Part shown: positions 7,442-16,313 of the stretch, piece by piece
Layout: each line of letters begins with the position of its first letter
Numbering within the stretch: position 1 is the stretch's first letter
DNA from: an uncultured Chlorobiaceae bacterium
Lineage (GTDB): Bacteria > Bacteroidota > Chlorobiia > Chlorobiales > Chlorobiaceae
NCBI GenBank assembly: GCA_903869365.1
Contig: CAIPYV010000079.1
Location: forward strand, 1 to 57,960
DNA length: 57,960 nt
Direction: 5' to 3'
Position numbers and translations under genes: made by a program
The notes under the pieces: generated by a model
Seen by the model: only the letters and a program-made list of their open reading frames with translations
Database searches by the model: none
Told to the model about the DNA's origin: nothing

Positions 7442-9505
7442 TCAAAATGAAAGAGAACAGCCAAGATGGAATGACCCGGGGGAACTGGTAGCTCGTTCGT
7501 CGTTACCGCTGCTGTAGACCTCTCGATCACTATACCAAGCCATTTCGTATCGTGCTGCAAGCTTCATCTGCTGCATTGCCTGCCATGATGCGAGAAGAAA
7601 AAAGGATTTGCCCCGCCCGTTGTAGAGCCCGAGAGTCGAAGTCAGCGGAAGATCATCTTCATAGGCATAGAGGGCAGCATCGTAATCATCAGTATTGAAG
7701 AGGGAAAATCGCCCTTTTAAATTGAATTTTCCTGCCTGGCAGCCCGCCTGCTGATAGATCAGCCATCCATAGAATGCAGTATCTCCGGAAAGATATTTAT
7801 TGACCACTTTCTTGACTTCTCCCCTGGTTCGCAGATGCACGCGATCAGTAAGATCTCGATCACAATCAAGCCTGATGCGATTGGTGATTTTCGGAAGTGC
7901 CGTCCAGAGCGGATGGCTGGTGGTGCCCTGATTTGCCTGTTCTTCTTTATATTTATGCTGCAACTGGAGATTCCAGCTGACCATCGGTGATTGCTTCCAC
8001 GTCATCAATAGCCTGAAATCATTGCCCTCAGAGAGATACTGGCAGTGATCGTCAAGTACGGGGAAGGTGAAGAGGTCATAATAGGCGCCTGCTGAAAGCC
8101 GGTCGGTTACTTTGGCTTTAATACCGAGATAGTCGCCCTCCTCGTTTGATGCGCCGCTTCCTCTTTCAGCAAATGCTCCTGCAAAGGGGGAGAAATAGTG
8201 TTCTCCATATCGCCTGATGGAAGCAACTGTGCTTACTCCAGAAAATAGTTCATACTCGGCTCCTGCTGTCCAGGAAGCATCGTGAGGCTTTTGGGAAAAT
8301 GCCGCTTCGGCAAACATGCTGACCTTGCCAAGTGAACAATCTGTTTCGATACTGTACATCAGTGCTGAGTTCTCAGTGCTGAGGGTTTGGTTGGGTTGCA
8401 GTTGGGTAAGGGGGACGGAATAGCTGTAGTTAAGGATAGTGCCGCCTACTTTGCCGATCAGGGTGCCTGTTTGATAATGATAGAGCAGATGTGCCCCGTA
8501 GAGGGTTTCGGCAACGTTGTCTTTTCGGTTTATTTCAAGAGCTGTACGATGGTAACCCGATTTATCAAAACTGGTAATGAGTCCTGAGGTTTTATTGATG
8601 ACAGCGTCAAGGTGGTTGAGAGAATAAAACGAGGTAACCTCAAGAGGATCAAGCTTCAGGGTTGTTGCGGCTCCCTGCTGAAAGCCTGTTTCGGAGCTTG
8701 ATGGAGAGGAGGATAACTGCTTTGATGAGAGTCGGACACTCTTGGTGGGATCGGAGCCTTTTGCGAAATAACGGTTCTGTCCGATGAGCAGACCCTGGCC
8801 GAAATTAAGCTTGTAGTTGCCGATAACTGCGCCTTTTATAAAACCAAGATCATGGGCATTGATGCTGATTGAGGTAAAGTCGGCAAGATCAGGCTCTCCA
8901 ATATCCTTTTCCTGAATCATGCAGGCATTCAGATGGGGATCTGAAAACTGCAGGCGGTGATAGAGTTTGTAGTTTTCGCCTCTGTATGCTCCATTTATTA
9001 CGCCTTTACGAGGGGTTGTTTCCCAGAAAATCCGGGTGGAGAGGGAGAGTGCTGAGTGATGAGTGCTGAGTACTGAGGGAGGGGTGCCGGGTTGGGAGTG
9101 CTGAGTTGCGGGGGTTGAGGTCATGAGAATGTAGGGGGCAATGGTAGCGGTTTTCTCTTTTCCGATCAGAGTATCAAGTTCCTGGAGGGAAAGAATCGAT
9201 CCTTTTTCGGTCCGATAAGAGAGAATGGCTTGAGCATCGAACGAGGTCAGCCAGGGAAGTTGTCGCAGTTCATCAGCATCTGCTGTATTGAGAGCAATGG
9301 GGTTGTTTTTCAAGTTATCGATCAACTCGATCAACTGTTCAAGATTTGTTTCTGATTCTGCGTTGTCGTAGAACTGCTGAAGGTCATGATTTTCAGCATG
9401 GAGCACGTGAAGAGTGAAAACTGGAGATGTCAGAAAAAATAAAAACGTCATGACTTTGGGGAGTACATGACGTTTGAGTGTAGTGAAAAGCTGTTGCATA
9501 ACCAT
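7442..9505 (-). CDS. Exported helix-hairpin-helix protein with likely outer-membrane barrel
   Basis: This 687-residue protein has an N-terminal signal peptide (KVMTFLFFLTSPVFTLHVLHA, residues ~17-37). A ComEA-like helix-hairpin-helix follows at ~55-130 (NTADADELRQLPWLTSFDA, then GSILSLQELDTL). The remaining ~520 residues alternate polar and aromatic residues typical of beta strands and end in HLGCSLSF, a C-terminal Phe as in outer-membrane barrels. Similar HhH plus barrel-like proteins occur in Bacteroidota/Chlorobiota; function is not known and DNA uptake is only a guess from the HhH domain. Two heptanucleotide arrays are embedded in frame; one encodes a Ser/Pro/Thr/His linker between the HhH and barrel parts. 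Confidence 0.75.
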   Translation of the reverse strand: MVMQQLFTTLKRHVLPKVMTFLFFLTSPVFTLHVLHAENHDLQQFYDNAESETNLEQLIELIDNLKNNPIALNTADADELRQLPWLTSFDAQAILSYRTEKGSILSLQELDTLIGKEKTATIAPYILMTSTPATQHSQPGTPPSVLSTHHSALSLSTRIFWETTPRKGVINGAYRGENYKLYHRLQFSDPHLNACMIQEKDIGEPDLADFTSISINAHDLGFIKGAVIGNYKLNFGQGLLIGQNRYFAKGSDPTKSVRLSSKQLSSSPSSSETGFQQGAATTLKLDPLEVTSFYSLNHLDAVINKTSGLITSFDKSGYHRTALEINRKDNVAETLYGAHLLYHYQTGTLIGKVGGTILNYSYSVPLTQLQPNQTLSTENSALMYSIETDCSLGKVSMFAEAAFSQKPHDASWTAGAEYELFSGVSTVASIRRYGEHYFSPFAGAFAERGSGASNEEGDYLGIKAKVTDRLSAGAYYDLFTFPVLDDHCQYLSEGNDFRLLMTWKQSPMVSWNLQLQHKYKEEQANQGTTSHPLWTALPKITNRIRLDCDRDLTDRVHLRTRGEVKKVVNKYLSGDTAFYGWLIYQQAGCQAGKFNLKGRFSLFNTDDYDAALYAYEDDLPLTSTLGLYNGRGKSFFLLASWQAMQQMKLAARYEMAWYSDREVYSSGNDERATSSPGSFHLGCSLSF
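8361..8388. repeat. Heptanucleotide array inside coding sequence
   Basis: Units AGTGCTG, AGTTCTC, AGTGCTG, AGGGTTT in 7-base register. It lies inside the exported HhH protein gene, encoding on the minus strand a short Ser/Glu/Asn-rich stretch (LSTENSALM). It matches the unit of the intergenic array at 5643-5691. Confidence 0.7.
9048..9117. repeat. Longer heptanucleotide array inside coding sequence
   Basis: Ten 7-base units in register from 9048: AGTGCTG, AGTGATG, AGTGCTG, AGTACTG, AGGGAGG, GGTGCCG, GGTTGGG, AGTGCTG, AGTTGCG, GGGGTTG. AGTGCTG recurs at 9048, 9062 and 9097, offsets that are exact multiples of 7. On the minus strand it encodes a Ser/Pro/Thr/His-rich linker between the HhH domain and the barrel-like region. 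Confidence 0.75.
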
Positions 9506-9541
9506 TCCGGGTTTTGTGCGTTAACAAAACCGGCTGATGGC

Positions 9542-10285
9542 TTATTGGCTTTCCGTCAACTTATAGAGTTCCTGAACCTCATTACGACTCAGATACCGCC
9601 ATTCGCCCCGCCGGAGTTCACCAGCCTGAAGACCTGCATAAGCAACTCTTTCAAGCCGTTTAACCTCAAAGCCGAGGGTTTCAAACATTCTTCGTACCTG
9701 GTGGTTCTTTCCTTCATGAATGCTCAGCAGTACCTGCATGCCATCGTCAAGTATTTTTGCCCTGCAGGGACTAACCTTTTCCCCGGTATCTTTCAAACGC
9801 ATACCTCCTGTCAGCTGCTGCAGGAGATTTGGCGTAAATTTTTCAGCAAGCTCAGCAATATACTCTTTTTTTACATTTGACGAAGGATGCATAAGTTTAT
9901 GTGCAAGGGTACCGTCATTGGTTAACAGAATGACTCCGGTCGTTTTTCTGTCAAGCCGGCCTACGGGAAAAACACGTTCCTTGACGTCGATATAATCGAG
10001 CACCATTTCCCGGTTTTTTTCGTCACTGTTCGTGGTAATAACATTTCGGGGTTTGTTCAACAGAATGTATACTTTTCTGGCTTCTGGCTGAGCAAATCGC
10101 TCGCCGTCGACAATCACCTCGTCGCGGGATGGATTAACCATTATCCCGGGTGTGGTAATCACTGTGCCGTTCACCATAACCCGCCCGTCAAGAACAAGCT
10201 GGTCGGCTGCCCTTCGTGAGGCTATGCCGCATGAGGCCAGAAAACGATTGATCCGGACCTCATCTTCTTTACTGCTTTTTTTCAT
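9542..10285 (-). CDS. rluB: 23S rRNA pseudouridine synthase (RluB/RsuA family)
   Basis: The protein is 247 residues. The N-terminal S4 RNA-binding domain (RINRFLASCGIASRRAADQL) is followed by the RsuA-type catalytic domain with GRLDRKTTGVILLTNDG, the catalytic Asp being at residue ~112. The C-terminal EGKNHQVRRMFETLG is the conserved family block. It isomerises uridine to pseudouridine in large-subunit rRNA. The start overlaps the scpB 3' end by 17 bases, the usual scpB-rluB operon arrangement. RluB fits best from length and context; RluE/RluF are less likely. Confidence 0.93.
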   Translation of the reverse strand: MKKSSKEDEVRINRFLASCGIASRRAADQLVLDGRVMVNGTVITTPGIMVNPSRDEVIVDGERFAQPEARKVYILLNKPRNVITTNSDEKNREMVLDYIDVKERVFPVGRLDRKTTGVILLTNDGTLAHKLMHPSSNVKKEYIAELAEKFTPNLLQQLTGGMRLKDTGEKVSPCRAKILDDGMQVLLSIHEGKNHQVRRMFETLGFEVKRLERVAYAGLQAGELRRGEWRYLSRNEVQELYKLTESQ

Positions 10286-10913
10286 TCTTTTGTATCGTTT
10301 CCTCTTGATCGTTTTCGAATGATGGTCTCTCTGCGTTATCTTCCTGCCGGGTCAGATACTCCTGCTCTTCGTGTTCCTGAAGAATTTCCTTTATTTCGCG
10401 AAGTTTCGGAAGGTCTTTAAGTGAAGATAAGTGAAAAAGGTCCAAAAATTCCTTGGTAGTTCCATACTGGAGTGGCTTTCCGGGGGAATCCGCCCTGCCT
10501 CGAACCTCTATGAAGCCGCGATGCAGCAGCCTGTCGAGAGCATAATCGGGGCTCACTCCGCGAATCTGCTGAATCTCTCCCCGGGTAACAGGCTGATTAT
10601 AGGCAATAACGGCAAGAACTTCAAGAAGAGAGTGTGAAAGCCTTTTGCGGATGTTAGGGGCAAGCAGTTTCTTCAGGATGTCGCCGAATTCCGGTTTGGA
10701 TAGAAAACGGTAGCCGCCTGCAATCCGGTGGATATGAAAGGTCCTGCCGGTTGAATCATACTCAGCATTGAGCTGCTCAATAATTGACTGGAACTGACCG
10801 GAATCAAGATCCCTGCCGATAACCTGTCTGATGGTCTTGAGGGTAACTGCTTCCTCAGATGCAAAAATGACAGCCTCGATATATTGCTGCAACTGCAGAT
10901 CCTGGTTCTGCAC
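10269..10913 (-). CDS. scpB: Segregation and condensation protein B
   Basis: This 214-residue protein has two tandem winged helices: the N-terminal LQQYIEAVIFASEEAVTLKTI and the second with LLEVLAVIAYNQPVTRGEIQQIRGV, the signature of ScpB. It pairs with ScpA (not in this window) and SMC as part of bacterial condensin. The C-terminal ~40 residues are highly charged and probably disordered. It lies between hisA and rluB on the same strand, overlapping rluB. Confidence 0.94.
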   Translation of the reverse strand: MQNQDLQLQQYIEAVIFASEEAVTLKTIRQVIGRDLDSGQFQSIIEQLNAEYDSTGRTFHIHRIAGGYRFLSKPEFGDILKKLLAPNIRKRLSHSLLEVLAVIAYNQPVTRGEIQQIRGVSPDYALDRLLHRGFIEVRGRADSPGKPLQYGTTKEFLDLFHLSSLKDLPKLREIKEILQEHEEQEYLTRQEDNAERPSFENDQEETIQKNEKKQ

Positions 10914-10927
10914 ACGCTTCCTTTTGC

Positions 10928-11698
10928 CTATTTTGTCCGGGCAGTCGAGAAATTATGGTCGATACAGATACCATCTTCATAATTATACCATGCCTGCTGA
11001 CAGGGAAAATTGTTTTCGTAGAGAGCTTTGCCGATTATGACAGAATCTACGCCACAAGATTTAAGTTCATCGAGCCTTCTCAAATCTCCTGAATTGGTAA
11101 CCCCTCCAGAGGCTGTAATTTTCATGCCTGTTTTTTCAGCAAATCGTTTGGTGCTTTCATAGCCAAAGCCCTGCATCATGCCGTCACGAGATATGTCGGT
11201 ATAAATCACGCGTTCGATTCCCATCTCTTTCATCCTGAGTCCGAGATCGTAATCGGTCAACTCGCAGCTTTCAGTCCACCCCTTGATCTTCGGAACTCCA
11301 TTTTCAGCATCGATACCAACAACTATCTTTGAGGGGCGATATATTTTCAAAAGCTCTTCAACCAGTTTCGGATGGGTAACAGCTGCCGAGCCTATAACAA
11401 CGCGGCCAACACCTATATCAAGATAGCGCTTGACCGCATCAAGAGAGCGGATACCGCCACCGACCTGTACTGGAATATCAAGATTAATGACGATTTCCCT
11501 GATTTTTTCAAAATTGACCATCTCACCGGTAAGTGCGGCATCAAGGTCAACGATATGCAACATCTTGGCATTCTGCTTTCGCCAGATAATTGCCATATCG
11601 AGGGGATTGTCGAGATATATTTTTTTCTGGCTGAAATCGCCACGGGTCAACCTCACACACTTCCCGTCCTTAATATCTATCGCTGGAATAATCAACAT
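10928..11698 (-). CDS. hisA: Phosphoribosylformimino-AICAR ribotide isomerase
   Basis: A TIM-barrel enzyme of histidine synthesis (ProFAR isomerase). It has the N-terminal IIPAIDIKDGKCVRL with the first catalytic Asp, the GGGIRS phosphate loop in the first half, and IYTDISRDGMMQG with the second catalytic Asp plus TASGGV in the second half. The open frame reaches 11734, but family members begin MLIIPAIDI, so the ATG at 11698 (256 residues) is chosen; the longer form would overlap hisH. It lies just downstream of hisH. HisF, the partner of HisH, is not in the window. Confidence 0.94.
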   Translation of the reverse strand: MLIIPAIDIKDGKCVRLTRGDFSQKKIYLDNPLDMAIIWRKQNAKMLHIVDLDAALTGEMVNFEKIREIVINLDIPVQVGGGIRSLDAVKRYLDIGVGRVVIGSAAVTHPKLVEELLKIYRPSKIVVGIDAENGVPKIKGWTESCELTDYDLGLRMKEMGIERVIYTDISRDGMMQGFGYESTKRFAEKTGMKITASGGVTNSGDLRRLDELKSCGVDSVIIGKALYENNFPCQQAWYNYEDGICIDHNFSTARTK

Positions 11699-11720
11699 AA
11701 AGAGGTAACAAAAATCGGTT

Positions 11721-12326
11721 TTAACACTCGGCAAAGTTTTTCAGTACCTGTAATCCTGCATCGGAACTCTTTTCCGGATGAAATTGAACTGCAAAAATAC
11801 CATTTTTTTCAATAGCCGAACAAAAATTTTTTCCTGCGAACCAGGTTGTTGCCGCGACTGCATCACGTGATACCGGCTCACAATAATACGAGTGGACAAA
11901 ATAGAAAAACGAGTGATCAGGAATTCCCCGGAAAAGAACGCTCTCTTTCTGTTGATCAACAGAATTCCAGCCTATCTGGGGTATTTTGTCGGTGTCGCTC
12001 ATGAAACGCAGAACCCGTCCTGGAATGAGGTTCATTCCCTTGTAATCTCCCATCTCCTCACTGTCAGTCAACAGCAACTGCATACCAAGGCATATACCAA
12101 GGAGTTGCCCGCCTTTATCGATATGCTCGGCAACTGCTTCGGTAAACCCCGATGCATTGAGTGACTCGATGGCCTGCCCGAAAGCTCCAACTCCGGGGAG
12201 GACTACTTTTCTATAGCCTGCAAGTTTGCCCGGGTCGCTGCTGACGATAGCCTTGACGCCAAGGTAGTCAAATGCCTTGAGAACAGAACGAAGATTCCCG
12301 GCACCATAATCGGCTATAAAAACCAT
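11721..12326 (-). CDS. hisH: Imidazole glycerol phosphate synthase glutaminase subunit
   Basis: This 201-residue class I glutamine amidotransferase supplies ammonia to HisF. The nucleophile elbow GICLGMQLL puts the catalytic Cys at residue ~79, and the His/Glu pair is in VQFHPEKSSDAG. The N-terminal IADYGAGNLRSV and VLPGVGAFG are typical. It is the first gene of a hisH-hisA-scpB-rluB run on the minus strand, divergent from nfnA across 168 bp. Confidence 0.95.
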   Translation of the reverse strand: MVFIADYGAGNLRSVLKAFDYLGVKAIVSSDPGKLAGYRKVVLPGVGAFGQAIESLNASGFTEAVAEHIDKGGQLLGICLGMQLLLTDSEEMGDYKGMNLIPGRVLRFMSDTDKIPQIGWNSVDQQKESVLFRGIPDHSFFYFVHSYYCEPVSRDAVAATTWFAGKNFCSAIEKNGIFAVQFHPEKSSDAGLQVLKNFAEC

Positions 12327-12494
12327 AAAAAAAACCTTTATAAGTGCAGAAAATCAGCCAAAAAAAAGCCTGTAACCGGACTGTCTCACTTTCTGCTCAT
12401 TTTTATATTTAATATATAATGCTTATTATGATGACTTTTTCACCTTACCAGAAAAGCCGAAAGGTTTCCACTATCATACGAAATTGAAAAGCAA

Positions 12495-13331
12495 ATGCAT
12501 AAGATTGTTTCTACCATATTTTTAGCTGAAAATATCAAAAAAATTGAAATAGAGGCGCCTCGCATTGCTAAAAAAAGAAAAGCAGGTCAGTTTATCATGA
12601 TAAGGGTGGGCCAGACGGGTGAAAGAGTTCCGTTGACCATCGCTGATTCTGATCCTGAAAAAGGTACGATTACCATCATTGTCCAGGGAATGGGTAAATC
12701 TACAAGAGAGTTAAACTCAAAAGAAGCGGGCGACACTGTCAGCGATATTGTAGGACCGCTTGGAACTCCATCGCATATTGAGAAGTTCGGTACTGCCGTC
12801 AGCATCGGAGGGGGTGTGGGTACGGCAATTGCCTATCCGACTGCCGTCGCTCTCAAGGAAGCCGGAAATTATGTCATTACCATAAACGGCGCAAGGTCAA
12901 AAGAGCTTGTGATCCTTGAAAACGAAATGAAAGCTGTGAGTGATGAAGCATACATTACCACTGATGACGGTTCTTATGGCTTTCACGGCTTTGTTACCCA
13001 GAAACTTCAGGAGCTGATAGACTCTGGGAAAAAAATTGATTATGTGCTTGCCATAGGACCAATCCCGATGATGCGAGCTATAGCGGAGGTCACCCGGCCC
13101 TACCATATCAAAACCATGGTCAGTCTCAATCCTATTATGGTTGATGGTACCGGAATGTGTGGGGGCTGCAGGGTTACGGTGGATAACCAGATTAAATTCG
13201 CCTGTGTTGACGGCCCTGAGTTTGATGCTCATCAGGTCGATTTTAAAAACCTTACGGACAGGAACAAGTTGTACCTGCCGGAAGAAAAACAATCGGCTGA
13301 AGCATTTTCACACCAATGCAACCTGCAATAA
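12495..13331 (+). CDS. nfnA: NfnA/SudB-type ferredoxin:NADP+ oxidoreductase FAD subunit
   Basis: This 278-residue ferredoxin-reductase-fold flavoprotein has an FAD/beta-barrel part (GQFIMIRVGQTGERVPLTIAD), a NAD(P)-binding part (SIGGGVGTAIAYPTAVALKE) and a C-terminal [2Fe-2S] site, GTGMCGGCRVTV plus a later Cys in IKFACVDGPEFD. It matches the small subunit of NfnAB, which couples NADH and reduced ferredoxin to NADP+ reduction by flavin-based bifurcation, and of archaeal sulfide dehydrogenase. The partner nfnB follows on the same strand. Physiological direction cannot be read from sequence. Confidence 0.88.
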   Translation: MHKIVSTIFLAENIKKIEIEAPRIAKKRKAGQFIMIRVGQTGERVPLTIADSDPEKGTITIIVQGMGKSTRELNSKEAGDTVSDIVGPLGTPSHIEKFGTAVSIGGGVGTAIAYPTAVALKEAGNYVITINGARSKELVILENEMKAVSDEAYITTDDGSYGFHGFVTQKLQELIDSGKKIDYVLAIGPIPMMRAIAEVTRPYHIKTMVSLNPIMVDGTGMCGGCRVTVDNQIKFACVDGPEFDAHQVDFKNLTDRNKLYLPEEKQSAEAFSHQCNLQ

Positions 13332-13450
13332 GCAGGATTCAAGCACCTGTTGGTTTTTTTTACTCTGTCATGATGACTTTCCTGCATTATCAGCTTTGCA
13401 GTGATGGCTTTTTTTGCATAAACACTCCACTTTTTTTTATTGAAATAACT

Positions 13451-14890
13451 ATGCCCACACAACATACTCTCACGACCAAGGAACGCTTTGCCATTCCTCG
13501 CCAGGAAATGCCCGCTCAGAGAGCGGATGAGCGGAATAAAAATTTCAAGGAAGTCAATCTTGGTTATACCGCTGAACTGGCACAAAAGGAAGCGCTTCGT
13601 TGTATTCAATGCAAGGATCCTGCCTGTATCAAGGGATGCCCGGTGAACATCAAGATAGATCAATTTATCAAGCTTATATCTGACGGCAATTTTCTTGGTG
13701 CTGCAAGAAAAATCAAGGAGGATAATGTGCTTCCGGCAATCTGCGGGAGAGTCTGTCCACAGGAAGACCAGTGCGAAAAGACCTGCATTCTTACAAAAAA
13801 ACATAGGTCGGTCGCCATAGGCAACCTGGAGCGATTTGCCGCCGATTACGAAAGAGAAACCGGTAATGTGGAACTGCCAACCGTTAAAGCTTCGACCGGT
13901 AAAACAATAGCGGTTATCGGCAGCGGACCGGCCGGACTCAGCTGTGCCAATGATCTTATTCAATTGGGGCATTCGGTTACAGTTTTTGAGGCATTGCACG
14001 AACTTGGGGGAGTTCTGGTTTATGGCATTCCTGAATTCAGGCTTCCAAAGGATATTGTCAAGTCAGAAATTGACGGGTTAAAAAAACTTGGTGTCAACTT
14101 TATACCCAACGCTGTAGCCGGACGTTCGGTTACCGTAGACGAGCTTCTGAAAGAGGAGGGATTTGACGCTGTCTTTATTGGAGTCGGTGCCGGTCTGCCA
14201 TGGTTTTTGGGTATTCCTGGTGAAAACCTTCTCGGCGTTTATTCGGCGAATGAGTTTTTAACCAGGGTCAACTTGATGAAATCGTATCAATTCCCTGACA
14301 ATGACACTCCCGTGTTTAACTGCAAGGGGAAAAATGTTGCCGTGTTTGGTGGGGGGAATACTGCCATGGATGCTGTTCGGACGGCCAAAAGACTGGGTGC
14401 CGAACATGCCTCTATTGTTTACCGTCGTTCAGAAGCTGAAATGCCTGCACGTCTTGAGGAAGTTCATCACGCCAAGGAAGAGGGAATTGAATTCCTCATG
14501 CTTATGAATCCTTTGGAATTTATCGGCAATGACCAGCAGTGGCTTACCGGTGCCAAATGCCTCAGGATGGAACTTGGCGAACCAGATGAGTCCGGACGCC
14601 GCCGTCCGGTGCCGATAAAAGACTCCGAGTTCATACTTCCGATCGATATGGCAGTTATCTCTATCGGTAACGGTTCGAACCCGCTGATTAAACAGACTAC
14701 ACCGGATATCGAGGTCAGCAAGCGTGATACCATTGTGGTAGATATCAACACCATGGCTACCTCAAAAGAGGATGTCTATGCCGGCGGTGATATTGTAACC
14801 GGTGGAGCAACCGTTATTCTTGCCATGGGCGCAGGGCGTACTGCTGCCAAAGCTATTCACGAAAAGCTGATGGGTACCGTTATTCAATGA
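13451..14890 (+). CDS. nfnB: NfnB/SudA, glutamate synthase small-subunit-like flavoprotein
   Basis: This 479-residue protein is the large NfnAB subunit. The N-terminal cluster domain has CIQCKDPACIKGCPVNIKI and ICGRVCPQEDQCEKTC for [4Fe-4S] centres, then an FAD Rossmann motif VIGSGPAGLSCANDL and a second dinucleotide motif VAVFGGGNTAMDAVR, ending in GDIVTGGATVILAMGAGRTAA. It resembles the GltD-type NADPH-dependent oxidoreductase. The open frame extends back to 13316, but the ATG at 13451 is where family similarity begins (PTQHTLTTKERF) and avoids overlap with nfnA. The 3' end overlaps a convergent gene by 7 bases. Confidence 0.9.
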   Translation: MPTQHTLTTKERFAIPRQEMPAQRADERNKNFKEVNLGYTAELAQKEALRCIQCKDPACIKGCPVNIKIDQFIKLISDGNFLGAARKIKEDNVLPAICGRVCPQEDQCEKTCILTKKHRSVAIGNLERFAADYERETGNVELPTVKASTGKTIAVIGSGPAGLSCANDLIQLGHSVTVFEALHELGGVLVYGIPEFRLPKDIVKSEIDGLKKLGVNFIPNAVAGRSVTVDELLKEEGFDAVFIGVGAGLPWFLGIPGENLLGVYSANEFLTRVNLMKSYQFPDNDTPVFNCKGKNVAVFGGGNTAMDAVRTAKRLGAEHASIVYRRSEAEMPARLEEVHHAKEEGIEFLMLMNPLEFIGNDQQWLTGAKCLRMELGEPDESGRRRPVPIKDSEFILPIDMAVISIGNGSNPLIKQTTPDIEVSKRDTIVVDINTMATSKEDVYAGGDIVTGGATVILAMGAGRTAAKAIHEKLMGTVIQ

Positions 14891-15360
14891 GGATGAAGTG
14901 CTTTCTGAAATGCTGTCCGCAGCTGCTCAACACGCCCACGATTGACTCCAAGGTCCGAAATACCGAGCCTTGAAGCCGATCGGACGTGGATAACTCCTTC
15001 TATTGTGCTCAAGCGGAACTCAACGTCATCGATAAAGCCAAAGAGAGGAACGGTAAAGGTCGACCAAAGGTAGTCGTTGCTTTCATCATGCACTGTTCCT
15101 CCCTGCTCTCTGACGACAAGCTTCAAAGCTGCCCAGGCCTGCTCAGAGGAGTCGCTGAAGGCTAACGGGGCGATATTGCGCATAGGATTGGTGCTTTCGC
15201 TGTTCACACAGTTCGGCGTTCCAGGACATGCTCTCAGCTTTCCGTTCACCGACTGCGGCTTTTCGTCTGGCTGAGGCCATAAACTTGAGAAATGATTAGT
15301 CAGGGCGTCTACGGCATCATTGAATATATTCACGAATTTTTCTCCATTTTGTTGAAACAC
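14884..15360 (-). CDS. DUF1499 family protein
   Basis: This 158-residue protein has the DUF1499 signature: CPGTPNCVNSES near residue 45, a central AWAALKLVVREQGG, and the C-terminal HVRSASRLGISDLGVNRGRVEQLR. No signal peptide is obvious. Function is unknown for the family. It is the last gene of a minus-strand run with the NYN-domain gene, 7 bases apart, and is convergent with nfnB. Confidence 0.85.
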   Translation of the reverse strand: MFQQNGEKFVNIFNDAVDALTNHFSSLWPQPDEKPQSVNGKLRACPGTPNCVNSESTNPMRNIAPLAFSDSSEQAWAALKLVVREQGGTVHDESNDYLWSTFTVPLFGFIDDVEFRLSTIEGVIHVRSASRLGISDLGVNRGRVEQLRTAFQKALHPH

Positions 15361-15367
15361 AAACCAG

Positions 15368-16207
15368 CTATCCTTCTATCCTCGAAGTCAGTTCTTCAGC
15401 CATTCTTTTATCAACAAGTTTCACCGTTATTTCTGCAATTTCCCGAGCGTTATTGACATTAAAAACCGAGACTTCGAAAACATCGCTCATTCGTACAATC
15501 GCCGTCAAGTCTTTGATGTATTTGCTGATCCCAAGAAAACTCAGGGGCAGAAGACACTTCACATGAAAGGGATTACTTAAAAATATACCGTAAGGCTGGA
15601 CTTTAAGCACTGTTCCGGTGAACAGTTCGCCGATATCGGGAAGACGAACTGAATACTCCTGCTCACTGCCAAGAACACCCTCAATACGCGGTGGATCACC
15701 CAGCCTGACCTGCTCGATACGTTCTTTCAGAACTGAGATGTCTCCATAAACTATGCCCGGTTCAGCAAGCAACTCCCTTGCGCTCAAACCCTGTGTGGAA
15801 TATACGATAACCTCCTTTCCTTTTGCTTTTAAAGCTCTGATCAAAGGAAGAAAATCACTGTCTCCACTGAACAGTATAAACGTATCGTACTGATCAACAT
15901 CAATCAAGGCATCAACAACAAGTTCGACATCAAGATTGCCTTTCATGACAATCACGCCGGTCTCCTTATTGACAATCTTTTTTACGGGTTTTGATGTGAT
16001 CCGATAACCGTGTGCCGTCAATACTCTGGTAAATGCTGCATTTTCCTCAGAAACTGGTTCGGATGCCGGGACATAATATTTTGCCTGGACTGAGGCATAG
16101 GCGGACATAAACAATGCCATCAGACGGGAAAAATCTATCTGCCAGCCAAGATGACGCTGCGTATAAAACAGATTTGCACCATCTATAAAAACAGCTGCGC
16201 GGCTCAT
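15368..16207 (-). CDS. NYN/LabA-type nuclease-fold protein with C-terminal S1-like domain
   Basis: The protein is 279 residues. Residues ~1-165 are a NYN (LabA/DUF88) PIN-like domain with AVFIDGANLFY, KGNLDVELVVDALID and FILFSGDSDFLPLIRALKAKGK, giving the Asp set expected for metal-dependent RNA cleavage. Residues ~195-265 look like an S1/OB RNA-binding fold (GELFTGTVLKVQPYGIFL, then CLLPLSFLG). The fusion points to an RNA-processing enzyme; its substrate is unknown. The N-terminal Met is well placed right before the first strand. Confidence 0.8.
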   Translation of the reverse strand: MSRAAVFIDGANLFYTQRHLGWQIDFSRLMALFMSAYASVQAKYYVPASEPVSEENAAFTRVLTAHGYRITSKPVKKIVNKETGVIVMKGNLDVELVVDALIDVDQYDTFILFSGDSDFLPLIRALKAKGKEVIVYSTQGLSARELLAEPGIVYGDISVLKERIEQVRLGDPPRIEGVLGSEQEYSVRLPDIGELFTGTVLKVQPYGIFLSNPFHVKCLLPLSFLGISKYIKDLTAIVRMSDVFEVSVFNVNNAREIAEITVKLVDKRMAEELTSRIEG

Positions 16208-16313
16208 ACTCTCAGACCCTCTTATTATTAGCGGTGAATCTCACAACCTTACTTGAAAAGTAAACACAAAGAGGGCATTAACCATTCAATTTTATAACGC
16301 ATGATTTTGTTAT

